Part shown: in pieces, positions 24,544-31,931 of the stretch
Layout: each line of letters begins with the position of its first letter
Numbering within the stretch: the first letter of the stretch is position 1
Notes under the pieces: model-generated
Database searches by the model: none
What the model saw: only the letters and a program-made list of their open reading frames with translations
What the model was told of the DNA's origin: nothing
Made by a program: the position numbers and the translations under genes
NCBI GenBank assembly: GCA_041584475.1
Contig: JBFHDX010000033.1
Span: forward strand, 1-31,931
Reading direction: 5' to 3'
DNA length: 31,931 nucleotides
From: JBFHDX01 sp041584475
Lineage (GTDB): Bacteria > Pseudomonadota > Alphaproteobacteria > UBA8366 > JADFVY01

Positions 24544-24589
24544 CTCCGGTTATACGTCCGCGAGCCTTGCCGGATAACCGGCACCGGAG
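24544..24589 (-). promoter_or_regulatory. Alternative hairpins over the rpsB ribosome-binding site
   Basis: On the - strand, CCGGTTAT (24574-24581) can pair with ATAACCGG (24546-24553), a perfect eight-base stem. Alternatively CTCCGGT (24583-24589) can pair with ACCGGAG (24544-24550), which would bury the first half of the GGAGAAGGA ribosome site. The two pairings are mutually exclusive. This is the arrangement expected for translational control of a ribosomal-protein mRNA. The ligand, perhaps S2 itself, is inference. Confidence 0.5.
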
Positions 24590-24663
24590 CGAACGGCACA
24601 CCATGCGCCGACCGCGGTGCTCGCGTGCGAATTTGACGAAATCCCTCGGAAAACGCCGCGCGC

Positions 24664-24692
24664 CGTATACCCTGACACCGTCGGTTTGGCAA
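24664..24692 (-). promoter_or_regulatory. Candidate rpsB promoter (TTGCCA-N17-TATACG)
   Basis: On the - strand, TTGCCA (24687-24692) and TATACG (24664-24669) are 17 bases apart within the 293-base gap between dnaE and rpsB. Transcription would start near 24657 and give a leader of about 130 bases, which contains the hairpins described above. The rest of the gap, from 24700 to 24821, shows no gene. Confidence 0.55.
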
Positions 24693-24698
24693 GCCAAA
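24685..24698 (-). promoter_or_regulatory. Palindrome overlapping the rpsB -35 box
   Basis: TTTGGC (24685-24690) and GCCAAA (24693-24698) are perfect inverted arms around two central bases and cover the -35 hexamer. A dimeric regulator could bind here. TTGGC-N-GCCAA-type words are also common by chance, so the function is unproven. Confidence 0.4.
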
Positions 24699-24821
24699 TC
24701 GGCCCGTTGCCGCCTGCCGCGGTGGCCACAGCACCTGCCGGCAAGACGTTGATCAGCGGTGCCCGCGGCCAAGCAAACCGGCTGCTTCAGAAGAGGATTT
24801 GCGGTTCCGGAGTGGCGCCCG

Positions 24822-27800
24822 TCAGATATCCTGAACGTCGATCACACCGGGTATGCTCTTGATCGCGCCACGTATTGCCGGCGAGATCCTGTAGCTTGCG
24901 GGAAGCTCGAGTTCGACTTCGCGATCATCGGCGTTGAGAACAAGGCTGACCCTGCCGCGTCCCTTGGCACCGTGCTCGCGGAACACGGCGGCGAGAGTAT
25001 CGAAGGGTGCTTCGTCGCCAACGAAGATTCGCAGCCCCGCGGCGACGTGCGAGGCGACTTCTTCGAGGACTTCGACGCGCTGCGCGGTCAAGCGAATATC
25101 CTCCTCGCGGCGCTGGACGTCGACGGTGACGAGCAGTGGCTTGCCGGCGTCGAGAAGTTCGCGCGACGCCGCCAGCACCTCCGAGAACAGCGTTACTTCG
25201 TACGATCCGCTCGCATCCGACATTTGCACGAAGGCCATGCGCGAGCCTCGCGAGGATGTGGTCAAACGCCGGCTACCAACGATTCCGGCGAGTTTGACAC
25301 GCTCGCCTCGCGTGGCACCGGAGGCGACGTCGGCCCACTGGACGACTCCCAGCCGGTCGCAAAGTTTGCGATGCGATTCCAGCGGGTGCGCCGACAGATA
25401 GAAGCCGAGCGCCTCGAACTCCCGTTGCAGCCGCTCTTCGACCGGCCATTCGGGCAGGTCGGCGATTGTCGGCCGCACGCTGGCTGCGACGTCGCTCGCC
25501 GCGAACAGGCTTGCCTGGTTTGCTTCGCGATCATTCATGGCGGCGCTGGCGTGCCGCATCACGACATCAAGGGCATCGAGAGCTTGGCGCCGATTGATCC
25601 CGAGCGATTCAAACGCTCCGGCAGCGGCCAGATTTTCCAGTTGACGCTTGTTGACCTGCCGACAGTCGAGGCGTTCGGCAAAATCGATCAGATCATCAAA
25701 GGCACCGTTCTCGTCGCGTTCGCGGACGACCGCCTCCATTGCCGCCCCACCGACCGTCTTGACGGCGGCAAGTGCGTAGCGGATGGCGCCACTTTCCGTG
25801 CCATCCTTGGCAGGACACCGTTCGACCGTGAAGCTCACGCCCGAACGGTTTATGTCCGGTGCCAGCAGGGGAATGCCGATCCGCTCGAGCTCGACGCGCA
25901 GCATGCCCAGCTTATCGGTATTGTTGAGGTCTGCACCCATCAGCGCCGCCATGAACTCGACCGGGTGGTTGGCCTTCAAATAGGCAGTCTGATAGGCGAC
26001 GAGTGCGTATGCGGCGGCATGGCTCTTGTTGAAGCCGTAACCGGCAAACTTGTCGACCTGGTCGAATATGCGCGCTGCCTGCGACCTGGGAACGCCGCGT
26101 GCCGTCGCGCCGTCGATGAACGTCGCGCGCTGGGCCTCCATTTCCGACTTGATCTTCTTGCCCATTGCGCGCCGAAGCAGATCGGCACCGCCCAGCGAAT
26201 ACCCCGACAATGTTTGGGCGATCTCCATTACCTGCTCCTGATAGATCATGATGCCGTGGGTTTCCTTCAGGATGCCCTCCAGCGATGGGTGCAGGTAGTC
26301 GGGTTCTTCCTCTCCGTGCTTGCGCTTGATGTAGCTCGGGATGTTGTCCATGGGTCCTGGCCGGTAAAGGGCGACCACGGCGATGATGTCTTCGAACCTG
26401 TCCGGCCTGAGCTTGCGCAGTACGTCCCGCATGCCGCTGGATTCGAGCTGGAATACGCCCGTCGTCTCGCCGCGGCACAGCATCTCGTAAGTGGGCTTGT
26501 CATCGAGCGGGAGCGTGTCGGTCAGATCGACTTCAATTCCGCGCTCACGCAGCAGTTGGACGGCGCGCGCCAGTACCGTCAGCGTCTTCAGGCCGAGGAA
26601 ATCGAATTTCACCAGCCCCGCCTGTTCGACATACTTCATGTTGAACTGCGTAACCGGCATCGTCGATCGCGGGTCTCGGTATAGCGGTACCAGTTCGTCG
26701 AGCGGCCGATCGCCGATCACGACTCCGGCGGCATGGGTCGATGCGTGACGGAAGAGTCCTTCGAGCTTGAGGGCAATATCGATCAGACGGCCGGTGGTTT
26801 CATCCTCGCGCCTCGCTTGCTGCAGCGCCGGCTCCCCGTCGATCGCCCGTTGCAGTGTCACCGGGTTTGCCGGGTTGTTGGGTACGAGCTTGCAGAGCCG
26901 GTCGACGACGGGATAGGGCATCTGCAGCACGCGCCCGACATCACGCAGGACGGCGCGCGCCTGCAGTTTACCGAAGGTGATGATCTGGGCGACCCGATCC
27001 CGGCCGTATTCCTTCTGGACGTAGGCGATGACCTCGTCGCGCCGATCCATGCAGAAATCGATATCGAAGTCGGGCATCGAAACACGGTCGGGGTTCAGGA
27101 ATCGCTCGAACAGCAGACCCCATCGCAAGGGGTCTAGATCCGTGATCGTCAGTGCCCACGCGACCACCGATCCGGCACCCGAACCACGACCCGGTCCGAC
27201 CGGGATTTCCCTCTGCTTGGCCCACTGGATGAAGTCGGCGACGATGAGGAAATATCCGGGGAAGCCCATCTTGGCGATAACGTCGAGCTCGTAACGCAAT
27301 CGATCGCGATAGGGCTGGGCCGCCTGCTCCCGATCGGCTTCGTCCATCTCGGGGGTGAACATCTGCGCCTCGAGCCGCTTCTCCAGCCCCTGCCTGGCGA
27401 TCTCGGCGAGCGCTTCGCTCTCCGTTCTGCCCGCGAGTTTTGTGTAGACGGGAAGGATTGGCGTGCGCGGCTCCGGCATGAAGGCACAACGGCGCGCCAC
27501 GGTCAGCGTGTTGTCGACCGCCTCCGGCAGATCGGCGAACAGTTGCCGCATCTCGGTGGCACTCCGGAAATGGTGATCGGGGGTCAACCGCCGACGGCCT
27601 TCCTGGCCGAGATATGCGCCCTCGGCTATGCATAGCAGTGCATCATGCGCTTCGAACATGCCGCGATCGGCGAAAAATACATCGTTCGTGGCGACCAACG
27701 GCAGGTCCATCGAGTAGGCGAGATCGACGAGTTCGGGTTCGATCCGCTCCTCGACCGGCATGTCGTGACGCATCAGCTCAACATATAGTCGACCTTCGAA

Positions 27801-28307
27801 GAGCTCCGCGAGCCGCCGCATCATCGCCTCGGCCGCATCCTTCTGACCCTCTGCGATCAGGCGACCGACCGGGCCGGCAGGTCCGCCCGTCAGGGCGATC
27901 AACCCGCCGGCACCGCCTTCCAGATCGGCGAGCGAAACTTGCGGTACTTCGCCACCGCTCGTTTCCAGGAACGACTTGCTCATCAGGCGCAGCAGGTTCC
28001 GGTAGCCGGGCTCGTCCTGCACCAACAGCACGATCTGATCCGACGCCAGCGTAGGCACCGTACCATTGTGCCGCTCGCATTCGCCCCGTCGGATGCCAAC
28101 CTGGCAGCCAATGATTGGCTGAATTCCAGCTTTTGCAGCTGCAGCGGAAAATTCGAGCACGCCGAACAAGTTACCCGTGTCCGTTACGGCGACCGCTGGC
28201 ATGCGCTCGCGCCGGCAGAGCGCGACGAGTTCCGGAATCTTGAGAGCCCCCTCCGACAAGGAATAGGCGGAATGGACTCGCAGATGGACGAAATCGGCAT
28301 GCGGCAT
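24822..28307 (-). CDS. dnaE: DNA polymerase III alpha subunit
   Basis: A 1161-residue replicative polymerase subunit. The PHP domain opens with FVHLRVHSAYSLSEGALK. The C-family palm carries GPGRGSGAGSVVAW, PDFDIDF with catalytic D415 and D417, and the third aspartate D569 in VKFDFLGL. Later come the fingers (YQEQVMEIAQ, AGYGFNKSHAAAYA), the helix-hairpin-helix and OB regions (VKLAGIVGSRR) and the tau-binding end. Length matches DnaE1 of the E. coli type, not the shorter SOS-inducible DnaE2. In the PHP domain the canonical TDHGN reads TDTGN (T44), so metal-dependent exonuclease activity is unlikely and a separate epsilon subunit is presumably used. No Shine-Dalgarno is visible before the ATG, and a candidate promoter almost abuts it. 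Confidence 0.97.
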   Translation of the reverse strand: MPHADFVHLRVHSAYSLSEGALKIPELVALCRRERMPAVAVTDTGNLFGVLEFSAAAAKAGIQPIIGCQVGIRRGECERHNGTVPTLASDQIVLLVQDEPGYRNLLRLMSKSFLETSGGEVPQVSLADLEGGAGGLIALTGGPAGPVGRLIAEGQKDAAEAMMRRLAELFEGRLYVELMRHDMPVEERIEPELVDLAYSMDLPLVATNDVFFADRGMFEAHDALLCIAEGAYLGQEGRRRLTPDHHFRSATEMRQLFADLPEAVDNTLTVARRCAFMPEPRTPILPVYTKLAGRTESEALAEIARQGLEKRLEAQMFTPEMDEADREQAAQPYRDRLRYELDVIAKMGFPGYFLIVADFIQWAKQREIPVGPGRGSGAGSVVAWALTITDLDPLRWGLLFERFLNPDRVSMPDFDIDFCMDRRDEVIAYVQKEYGRDRVAQIITFGKLQARAVLRDVGRVLQMPYPVVDRLCKLVPNNPANPVTLQRAIDGEPALQQARREDETTGRLIDIALKLEGLFRHASTHAAGVVIGDRPLDELVPLYRDPRSTMPVTQFNMKYVEQAGLVKFDFLGLKTLTVLARAVQLLRERGIEVDLTDTLPLDDKPTYEMLCRGETTGVFQLESSGMRDVLRKLRPDRFEDIIAVVALYRPGPMDNIPSYIKRKHGEEEPDYLHPSLEGILKETHGIMIYQEQVMEIAQTLSGYSLGGADLLRRAMGKKIKSEMEAQRATFIDGATARGVPRSQAARIFDQVDKFAGYGFNKSHAAAYALVAYQTAYLKANHPVEFMAALMGADLNNTDKLGMLRVELERIGIPLLAPDINRSGVSFTVERCPAKDGTESGAIRYALAAVKTVGGAAMEAVVRERDENGAFDDLIDFAERLDCRQVNKRQLENLAAAGAFESLGINRRQALDALDVVMRHASAAMNDREANQASLFAASDVAASVRPTIADLPEWPVEERLQREFEALGFYLSAHPLESHRKLCDRLGVVQWADVASGATRGERVKLAGIVGSRRLTTSSRGSRMAFVQMSDASGSYEVTLFSEVLAASRELLDAGKPLLVTVDVQRREEDIRLTAQRVEVLEEVASHVAAGLRIFVGDEAPFDTLAAVFREHGAKGRGRVSLVLNADDREVELELPASYRISPAIRGAIKSIPGVIDVQDI

Positions 28308-28317
28308 GGCTGCAGAA

Positions 28318-28346
28318 AATCTAGCCGCCGCCGCTGCCGCTGTCAG
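28318..28346 (-). promoter_or_regulatory. Candidate dnaE promoter (CTGACA-N17-TAGATT)
   Basis: On the - strand, CTGACA (28341-28346) and TAGATT (28318-28323) are 17 bases apart in the 96-base gap between lolD and dnaE. Only ten bases separate the -10 box from the dnaE ATG, so a transcript from here would be leaderless or nearly so. This fits the missing Shine-Dalgarno. The match is imperfect. Confidence 0.4.
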
Positions 28347-28403
28347 CCGTCTATGGTGGTCGCGTGTTGTGAATCACGGGGAAAAACAGGAAATCCGCGG
28401 CAC

Positions 28404-29099
28404 TCAAACGGTTGTGTCGACAAGCCTGCCGTCTTCGATCGTGATCGCGCGGTCCATCTTGCGGGCCAGCTCCGGGTTGTGAGTCGCAACCAACGCGGCG
28501 AGTCGCGTGTCGCGGACCACGCCAACCATCATTTCGAATACGGAACCGGAGGTATGGACATCGAGATTCCCGGTGGGCTCGTCGGCCAGTAGCAGCCGCG
28601 GTTCATTTGCCAAGGCGCGGACGATGGCGACGCGCTGTTGTTCGCCACCGGACAATCGTGCGGGCCGATGTTCGGCGCGAGGACTGAGTCCAACCGACTC
28701 GAGCAGGGCCATCGCCCGCTCCCGCGCCGCCCGCTTCGTCCTGCCCGCAATCAGCTGAGGAATCGCAACATTTTCGAGCGCCGAAAACTCCGGAAGCAGA
28801 TGATGAAACTGGTATACGAAGCCGACCGTCATGCGCCGGATCGCCGTGCGACGGTCATCCGACATCCGCCCGCACGAGTTTCCCTCTATCATGACATCGC
28901 CGCCGTCGGGCCACTCGAGCAGGCCGGCCATGTGCAGGAGCGTAGACTTGCCGGCGCCGGACGGCGCCACCAGCGCGACGAGCTCGCCCTGACGGATCGC
29001 CATGGAGGCTCCCCGCAGCACCTCGACCGGCGGAGCTCCGCGCGCGCGATAGGTGCGCTCGACGTCACGAAGTTCGAGAACGGGAGCCGCGTCACTCAT
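28404..29099 (-). CDS. lolD: Lipoprotein-releasing ABC transporter ATPase
   Basis: A 231-residue ATPase of the Lol system, which extracts lipoproteins from the inner membrane and hands them to LolA for transfer to the outer membrane. Walker A reads APSGAGKST, the Q-loop region FVYQFHHLLPEFSALEN is LolD-like, the ABC signature is LSGGEQQRV, Walker B is LLLADEPTGNLD and the switch histidine is in ATHN. I start at the ATG at 29099 (MSDAAPVLELRDVERTY), which overlaps the lolC stop by eight bases. A TTG at 29114 would add five residues. The direct coupling to the permease gene supports LolD over the related MacB or FtsE ATPases. Confidence 0.95.
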   Translation of the reverse strand: MSDAAPVLELRDVERTYRARGAPPVEVLRGASMAIRQGELVALVAPSGAGKSTLLHMAGLLEWPDGGDVMIEGNSCGRMSDDRRTAIRRMTVGFVYQFHHLLPEFSALENVAIPQLIAGRTKRAARERAMALLESVGLSPRAEHRPARLSGGEQQRVAIVRALANEPRLLLADEPTGNLDVHTSGSVFEMMVGVVRDTRLAALVATHNPELARKMDRAITIEDGRLVDTTV

Positions 29100-30336
29100 A
29101 GCGCAGCACCTCAACTGGGTCGAGCCTGGCCGCCTTCCAAGCCGGATAGATCGAGGCGAGAAACGTCAGCATCAGCGCCATGACGATCACGAGAACGGTC
29201 TCGCCGGTGTCAATCTTCGCGGGGATCTGCGACAGGAAGCGAATTGTTGGATCCCACAACGTCGCACCGGTCAGGCCTTCGAGCCACTGCCGGATCGTCT
29301 CGATGTTCCTCGCGAACGATATCCCGAGTGCCGCCCCGAGCGCCGTTCCGAGCACGCCGATACTCGAACCCGTGGTGAAGAAGATGCGCAGGATCATTCC
29401 CTGCGTCGCCCCCATCGTGCGCAGGATGGCGATTCCCCTCCCCTTGTCCTGCACGAGCATGATCTGCCCGGAAATAATATTGAACGCGGCGATCAGGATT
29501 ATCAGCGAAAGGATCAAGAACATCACGTTCCGCTCCACCTGGAGCGCACTGAAGAACGAGGCGTTCACCCGCTGCCACTCGATCGTGCGGCCACGATCGC
29601 CGACCACCCGCGCGATCTCCGGCCGGATCTCGACGGCAAGATCGGCATCTTCGAGCATGACCTCGATGTGCGACACGCTCTCCGTGAACTGAAAGAACAG
29701 CTGGGCCGCCTCGAGCGGCATGTAGATGAAGCTGCTGTCGTACTCGTACATGCCGACTTCGAAGATGCCGACCACAGGATAGGCCTTCATCCGCGGTACT
29801 GTGCCGAATGCGGTTACGCTGCCGCGCGGCGAGATGAACGTGATCTGGTCGCCGAGCACGACACGCAGTCGCCCCGCGAGGCGACTGCCGATTATCAAAC
29901 CGTCCCCGCGCTCGAACGCTTCGAGCGAACCGACGACGAGATTGTCCGCCAGCAGCGAGCGTTTGGCGAAATCCTCGCCGCGCAGCCCGCGGACCATGGC
30001 GCCACTGGAATAGCCGTCGGCGGCAGCCATGATCTGGCCCTCGACGAGGGGCGTGACCTGCACCACCCGCGCTACGTCGCGTATCTCCGCCGCGAGCCCG
30101 TCAAAATTGCGAATCGGCGCCTCGCTCCCGACGACCGTGACGTGACCGTTGACCCCGAGGATGCGTCCCAGCAGGTCGTGCCGGAACCCGTTCATGACGG
30201 CCATGACGATGATCAACGTCGCCACCCCAAGCAATATCCCGATCAGCGAAAACGCCGCGATTACGGAGATGAAGCCCTCCTGGCGTCGGGCACGGAGGTA
30301 ACGCAGGGCAACGAGGCGCTCGAAGTTGGACAACAT
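29092..30336 (-). CDS. lolC: Lipoprotein-releasing ABC transporter permease
   Basis: A 414-residue inner-membrane permease of the LolC/LolE family. An N-terminal helix (FISVIAAFSLIGILLGVATL) is preceded by the typical ALRYLRARRQEGF. A large periplasmic domain covers about residues 50-265. Three more helices close the protein with the FtsX-type segments (VMFLILSLIILIAAFNI, TGSSIGVLGTALGAALG, TVLVIVMALMLTFLASIYPAW). A single permease gene is present next to lolD, so the transporter may be a homodimer, as in species with one LolC/E-type protein (sometimes named LolF). I cannot exclude a second permease elsewhere. It starts five bases after the proS stop. Confidence 0.94.
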   Translation of the reverse strand: MLSNFERLVALRYLRARRQEGFISVIAAFSLIGILLGVATLIIVMAVMNGFRHDLLGRILGVNGHVTVVGSEAPIRNFDGLAAEIRDVARVVQVTPLVEGQIMAAADGYSSGAMVRGLRGEDFAKRSLLADNLVVGSLEAFERGDGLIIGSRLAGRLRVVLGDQITFISPRGSVTAFGTVPRMKAYPVVGIFEVGMYEYDSSFIYMPLEAAQLFFQFTESVSHIEVMLEDADLAVEIRPEIARVVGDRGRTIEWQRVNASFFSALQVERNVMFLILSLIILIAAFNIISGQIMLVQDKGRGIAILRTMGATQGMILRIFFTTGSSIGVLGTALGAALGISFARNIETIRQWLEGLTGATLWDPTIRFLSQIPAKIDTGETVLVIVMALMLTFLASIYPAWKAARLDPVEVLRYE

Positions 30337-30341
30337 TCAGT

Positions 30342-31655
30342 TTAGCCCGTGAGCCGGGTGAATGCGGATTCAGCGGACAGCTCCTCCCGATCACCCGATG
30401 CGCGGCGCTTGAGCTCAACGGTTCCGGCGTCGATGCCGCGCGGTCCGACGATGAGCTGCCACGGAAGTCCGATCAGATCCATTTCGGCGAATTTCTGGCC
30501 AGCCCGCTCGTCGCGGTCGTCATACAGAACCTCGACGGCGGCCTCACGCAGGCGTTCGTAGAGCGTGTCGCAGGCCGCGCTGGTCTTGTCGTCGCCTGGC
30601 TTCAGATTGATCAGACCGACGCGGAACGGCGCCACCGGTTCTGGCCAGACGATGCCGTTCTCGTCGTGGCTCGCCTCGATGATCGCTCCGACGAGGCGCG
30701 ACACGCCGATCCCGTACGATCCCATCTCGACCGTCACTTCCTTGCCGTCGCGATCGGTGACGACGGCGCCAAGCTTCTCGGAATATTTGGTCCCGAAATT
30801 GAAGATGTGGCCGACTTCGATGCCACGCGCCGTGACCAGCTTGTCGCCGAGTTCCTTCTCTCGATCCGTGTTCCGCTTCTCGTCGGTTGCCGCGTACTGC
30901 TTCGTGAAATGGTCGACGACGGGTTGCAGGTCGCTCTCGAAATCGATGTCCGCGAGGTTCCAGCGCTTGTCCAAAATATCGCGGTGGCAGGCGATCTCGC
31001 TCTCGCCGGTCTCGGCCAGAATCAGAAATTCGTGGCTCATATCGCCGCCGATGGGGCCTGTGTCCGCTGCCATCGGAATGGCGGTCAGCCCCATGCGCTC
31101 GTACGTACGCAGGTAAGAGACAAACATCTTGTTATACGATCGGCGCGCGCCTGCGGCGTCGAGGTCGAACGAATAGGCGTCCTTCATGAGGAACTCGCGC
31201 CCTCGCATGACACCGAAACGTGGGCGGATCTCGTCACGGAACTTCCACTGAATGTGGTAGAGAAGTTTCGGCAGATCGCGATAGCTTCGAACCGAGGCGG
31301 CGAAGATCTCGGTGATCTGTTCCTCGTTGGTGGGCCCGTAGAGCATGTCCCGCTCATGCCGGTCCGTAATGCGCAGCATTTCGGGCCCGTAATCGTCATA
31401 GCGACCGCTCTGCCGCCACAGATCGGCCGGCTGAATCGTCGGCATCAGCATTTCCTGGCAGCCGATTGCGTCCTGTTCTTCGCGAACGACCTGCTCGATC
31501 TTCCTGAGCACGCGATGACCCAGCGGCAGCCAAGAATAGATGCCTGCGCTCGACTGCCGGATCATGCCGGCGCGAAGCATCAGCCGATGCGACACGATTT
31601 GCGCTTCGGCCGGCGTTTCCTTCAGCGTGGGCATGAAATACTGGGACAGGCGCAT
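30342..31655 (-). CDS. proS: Prolyl-tRNA synthetase, short form without editing domain
   Basis: A 437-residue class II synthetase that charges tRNA-Pro. Motif 1 lies around 38-52 (GIYSWLPLGHRVLRK), then YGPTNEEQITE, motif 2 around 139-163 (KFRDEIRPRFGVMRGREFL) and motif 3 around 311-325 (MGSYGIGVSRLVGA). The anticodon-binding domain covers about 340-437. E. coli ProRS has about 570 residues with an editing insertion between motifs 2 and 3. Here that gap is only about 145 residues, the alphaproteobacterial form. Such species usually clear Ala-tRNA-Pro with a free-standing ProXp-ala, which is not in this window. GGGAG precedes the ATG. It heads the proS-lolC-lolD group. Confidence 0.96.
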   Translation of the reverse strand: MRLSQYFMPTLKETPAEAQIVSHRLMLRAGMIRQSSAGIYSWLPLGHRVLRKIEQVVREEQDAIGCQEMLMPTIQPADLWRQSGRYDDYGPEMLRITDRHERDMLYGPTNEEQITEIFAASVRSYRDLPKLLYHIQWKFRDEIRPRFGVMRGREFLMKDAYSFDLDAAGARRSYNKMFVSYLRTYERMGLTAIPMAADTGPIGGDMSHEFLILAETGESEIACHRDILDKRWNLADIDFESDLQPVVDHFTKQYAATDEKRNTDREKELGDKLVTARGIEVGHIFNFGTKYSEKLGAVVTDRDGKEVTVEMGSYGIGVSRLVGAIIEASHDENGIVWPEPVAPFRVGLINLKPGDDKTSAACDTLYERLREAAVEVLYDDRDERAGQKFAEMDLIGLPWQLIVGPRGIDAGTVELKRRASGDREELSAESAFTRLTG

Positions 31656-31908
31656 TGTTACTGCTCCCGGCGAAATCTCGTACTTTTGCCGCGGAAATCC
31701 GGCGATAGTCGGGCAGCCGGAATTTAGGGAAAAGCGCTACGCTTGTCTATCAGGGCATGGCGGAGTGCGCGACTGCGAAGACGCGCCACAGCTCATGGGT
31801 CTCCCTTGCGTGCCACCGGAAACGCGGCAAGCGATGCCGTTCCGACTTCACCCGCATGCCGACCGTCGACTAAACTGCGCAGAGGCAGTGTAGCGAAGAG
31901 GCGAGACC
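31656..31908. other. Divergent intergenic region at the right end
   Basis: This 253-base region separates proS from the divergent gene at the window end. It holds the candidate proS promoter. On the + strand there is a weak pair TTCACC (31847-31852) and TAAACT (31871-31876), 18 bases apart, that could serve the downstream gene. I checked for a tRNA and found no cloverleaf. I see no credible small gene in it. Confidence 0.5.
31721..31749 (-). promoter_or_regulatory. Candidate proS promoter (TAGACA-N17-TAAATT)
   Basis: On the - strand, TAGACA (31744-31749) and TAAATT (31721-31726) are 17 bases apart in the 253-base divergent gap upstream of proS. A transcript would have a leader of about 60 bases. 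I see no other promoter-like pair for the proS-lolC-lolD group. Confidence 0.5.
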
Positions 31909-31931
31909 ATGGCCGACGATGCGTTCTTCAA
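31909..31931 (+). CDS. Start of an unidentified gene (3' part outside window)
   Basis: An ATG at 31909 follows the purine-rich GAAGAGGCGAG and opens a frame reading MADDAFF before the window ends. The ribosome site and divergent position make a real gene likely. Seven residues are too few to name it. Confidence 0.5.

Noticed and set aside
24759..26684. A 641-codon + strand open frame antisense to dnaE
   Set aside because: It mirrors the codon structure of dnaE, shows no domain and has no plausible ribosome site.
31656..31908. A tRNA or small gene in the proS divergent gap
   Set aside because: I found no cloverleaf with a T-arm GTTCRA-type sequence. The open frames there lack ribosome sites or run antisense into proS.
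1..31931. Mobile elements, prophage, CRISPR arrays or defence genes
   Set aside because: No transposase, integrase, phage gene, regular short repeats with spacers, or composition break was seen. Genes are packed housekeeping genes throughout.

Overview
The window is a compact, high-GC stretch of housekeeping chromosome from an alphaproteobacterium, probably of the Rhodospirillales type. Four things point there. The lexA promoter carries the alphaproteobacterial GTTC-N7-GTTC class of LexA box. Lipid A synthesis uses LpxI. ProRS is the short form without the editing insertion. The neighbour order is lexA-comEC-gltX-gltA and lpxD-fabZ-lpxA-lpxI-lpxB. I recognise 28 genes plus the first codons of one unidentified gene. 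I see no insertion sequence, prophage, CRISPR array, rRNA or tRNA.

Layout, left part (1-8745, mostly + strand). The end of trpD is followed by trpC, moaC and moeA, tightly packed with ATGA overlaps (tryptophan synthesis, then molybdenum cofactor synthesis). Next is lexA behind a promoter with two LexA-type boxes. comEC lies on the opposite strand, convergent with lexA and divergent from gltX. gltX (Glu-tRNA synthetase) and gltA (citrate synthase, with its own strong-looking promoter) follow.

Right part (8824-31655, all - strand). Read in the direction of transcription: proS, lolC, lolD, dnaE, rpsB, tsf, pyrH, frr, uppS, cdsA, dxr, rseP, bamA, skp, lpxD, fabZ, lpxA, lpxI, lpxB, gloA. These 20 co-oriented genes cover charging of proline, lipoprotein export, replication, translation, UMP and isoprenoid synthesis, phospholipid synthesis, outer-membrane protein assembly and lipid A synthesis. 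From frr onward most junctions are a few bases or an overlap, so this is very probably one envelope-biogenesis operon. Candidate promoters lie before proS, dnaE and rpsB.

The protein content is conventional and I do not see an undescribed multi-gene system. The points most worth a second look are: a 500-residue ribosomal protein S2 whose second half is a low-complexity tail with three 29-residue tandem repeats and a lysine/alanine-rich end; a structured leader and a palindrome at the -35 box of rpsB; the paired LexA boxes and the inverted repeats in the lexA leader; an inverted repeat framing the gltA -10 box; a possibly leaderless dnaE transcript; and gloA coupled by a four-base overlap to the end of the lipid A operon. 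All comparisons with other genomes are from memory of these families. No database search was run.
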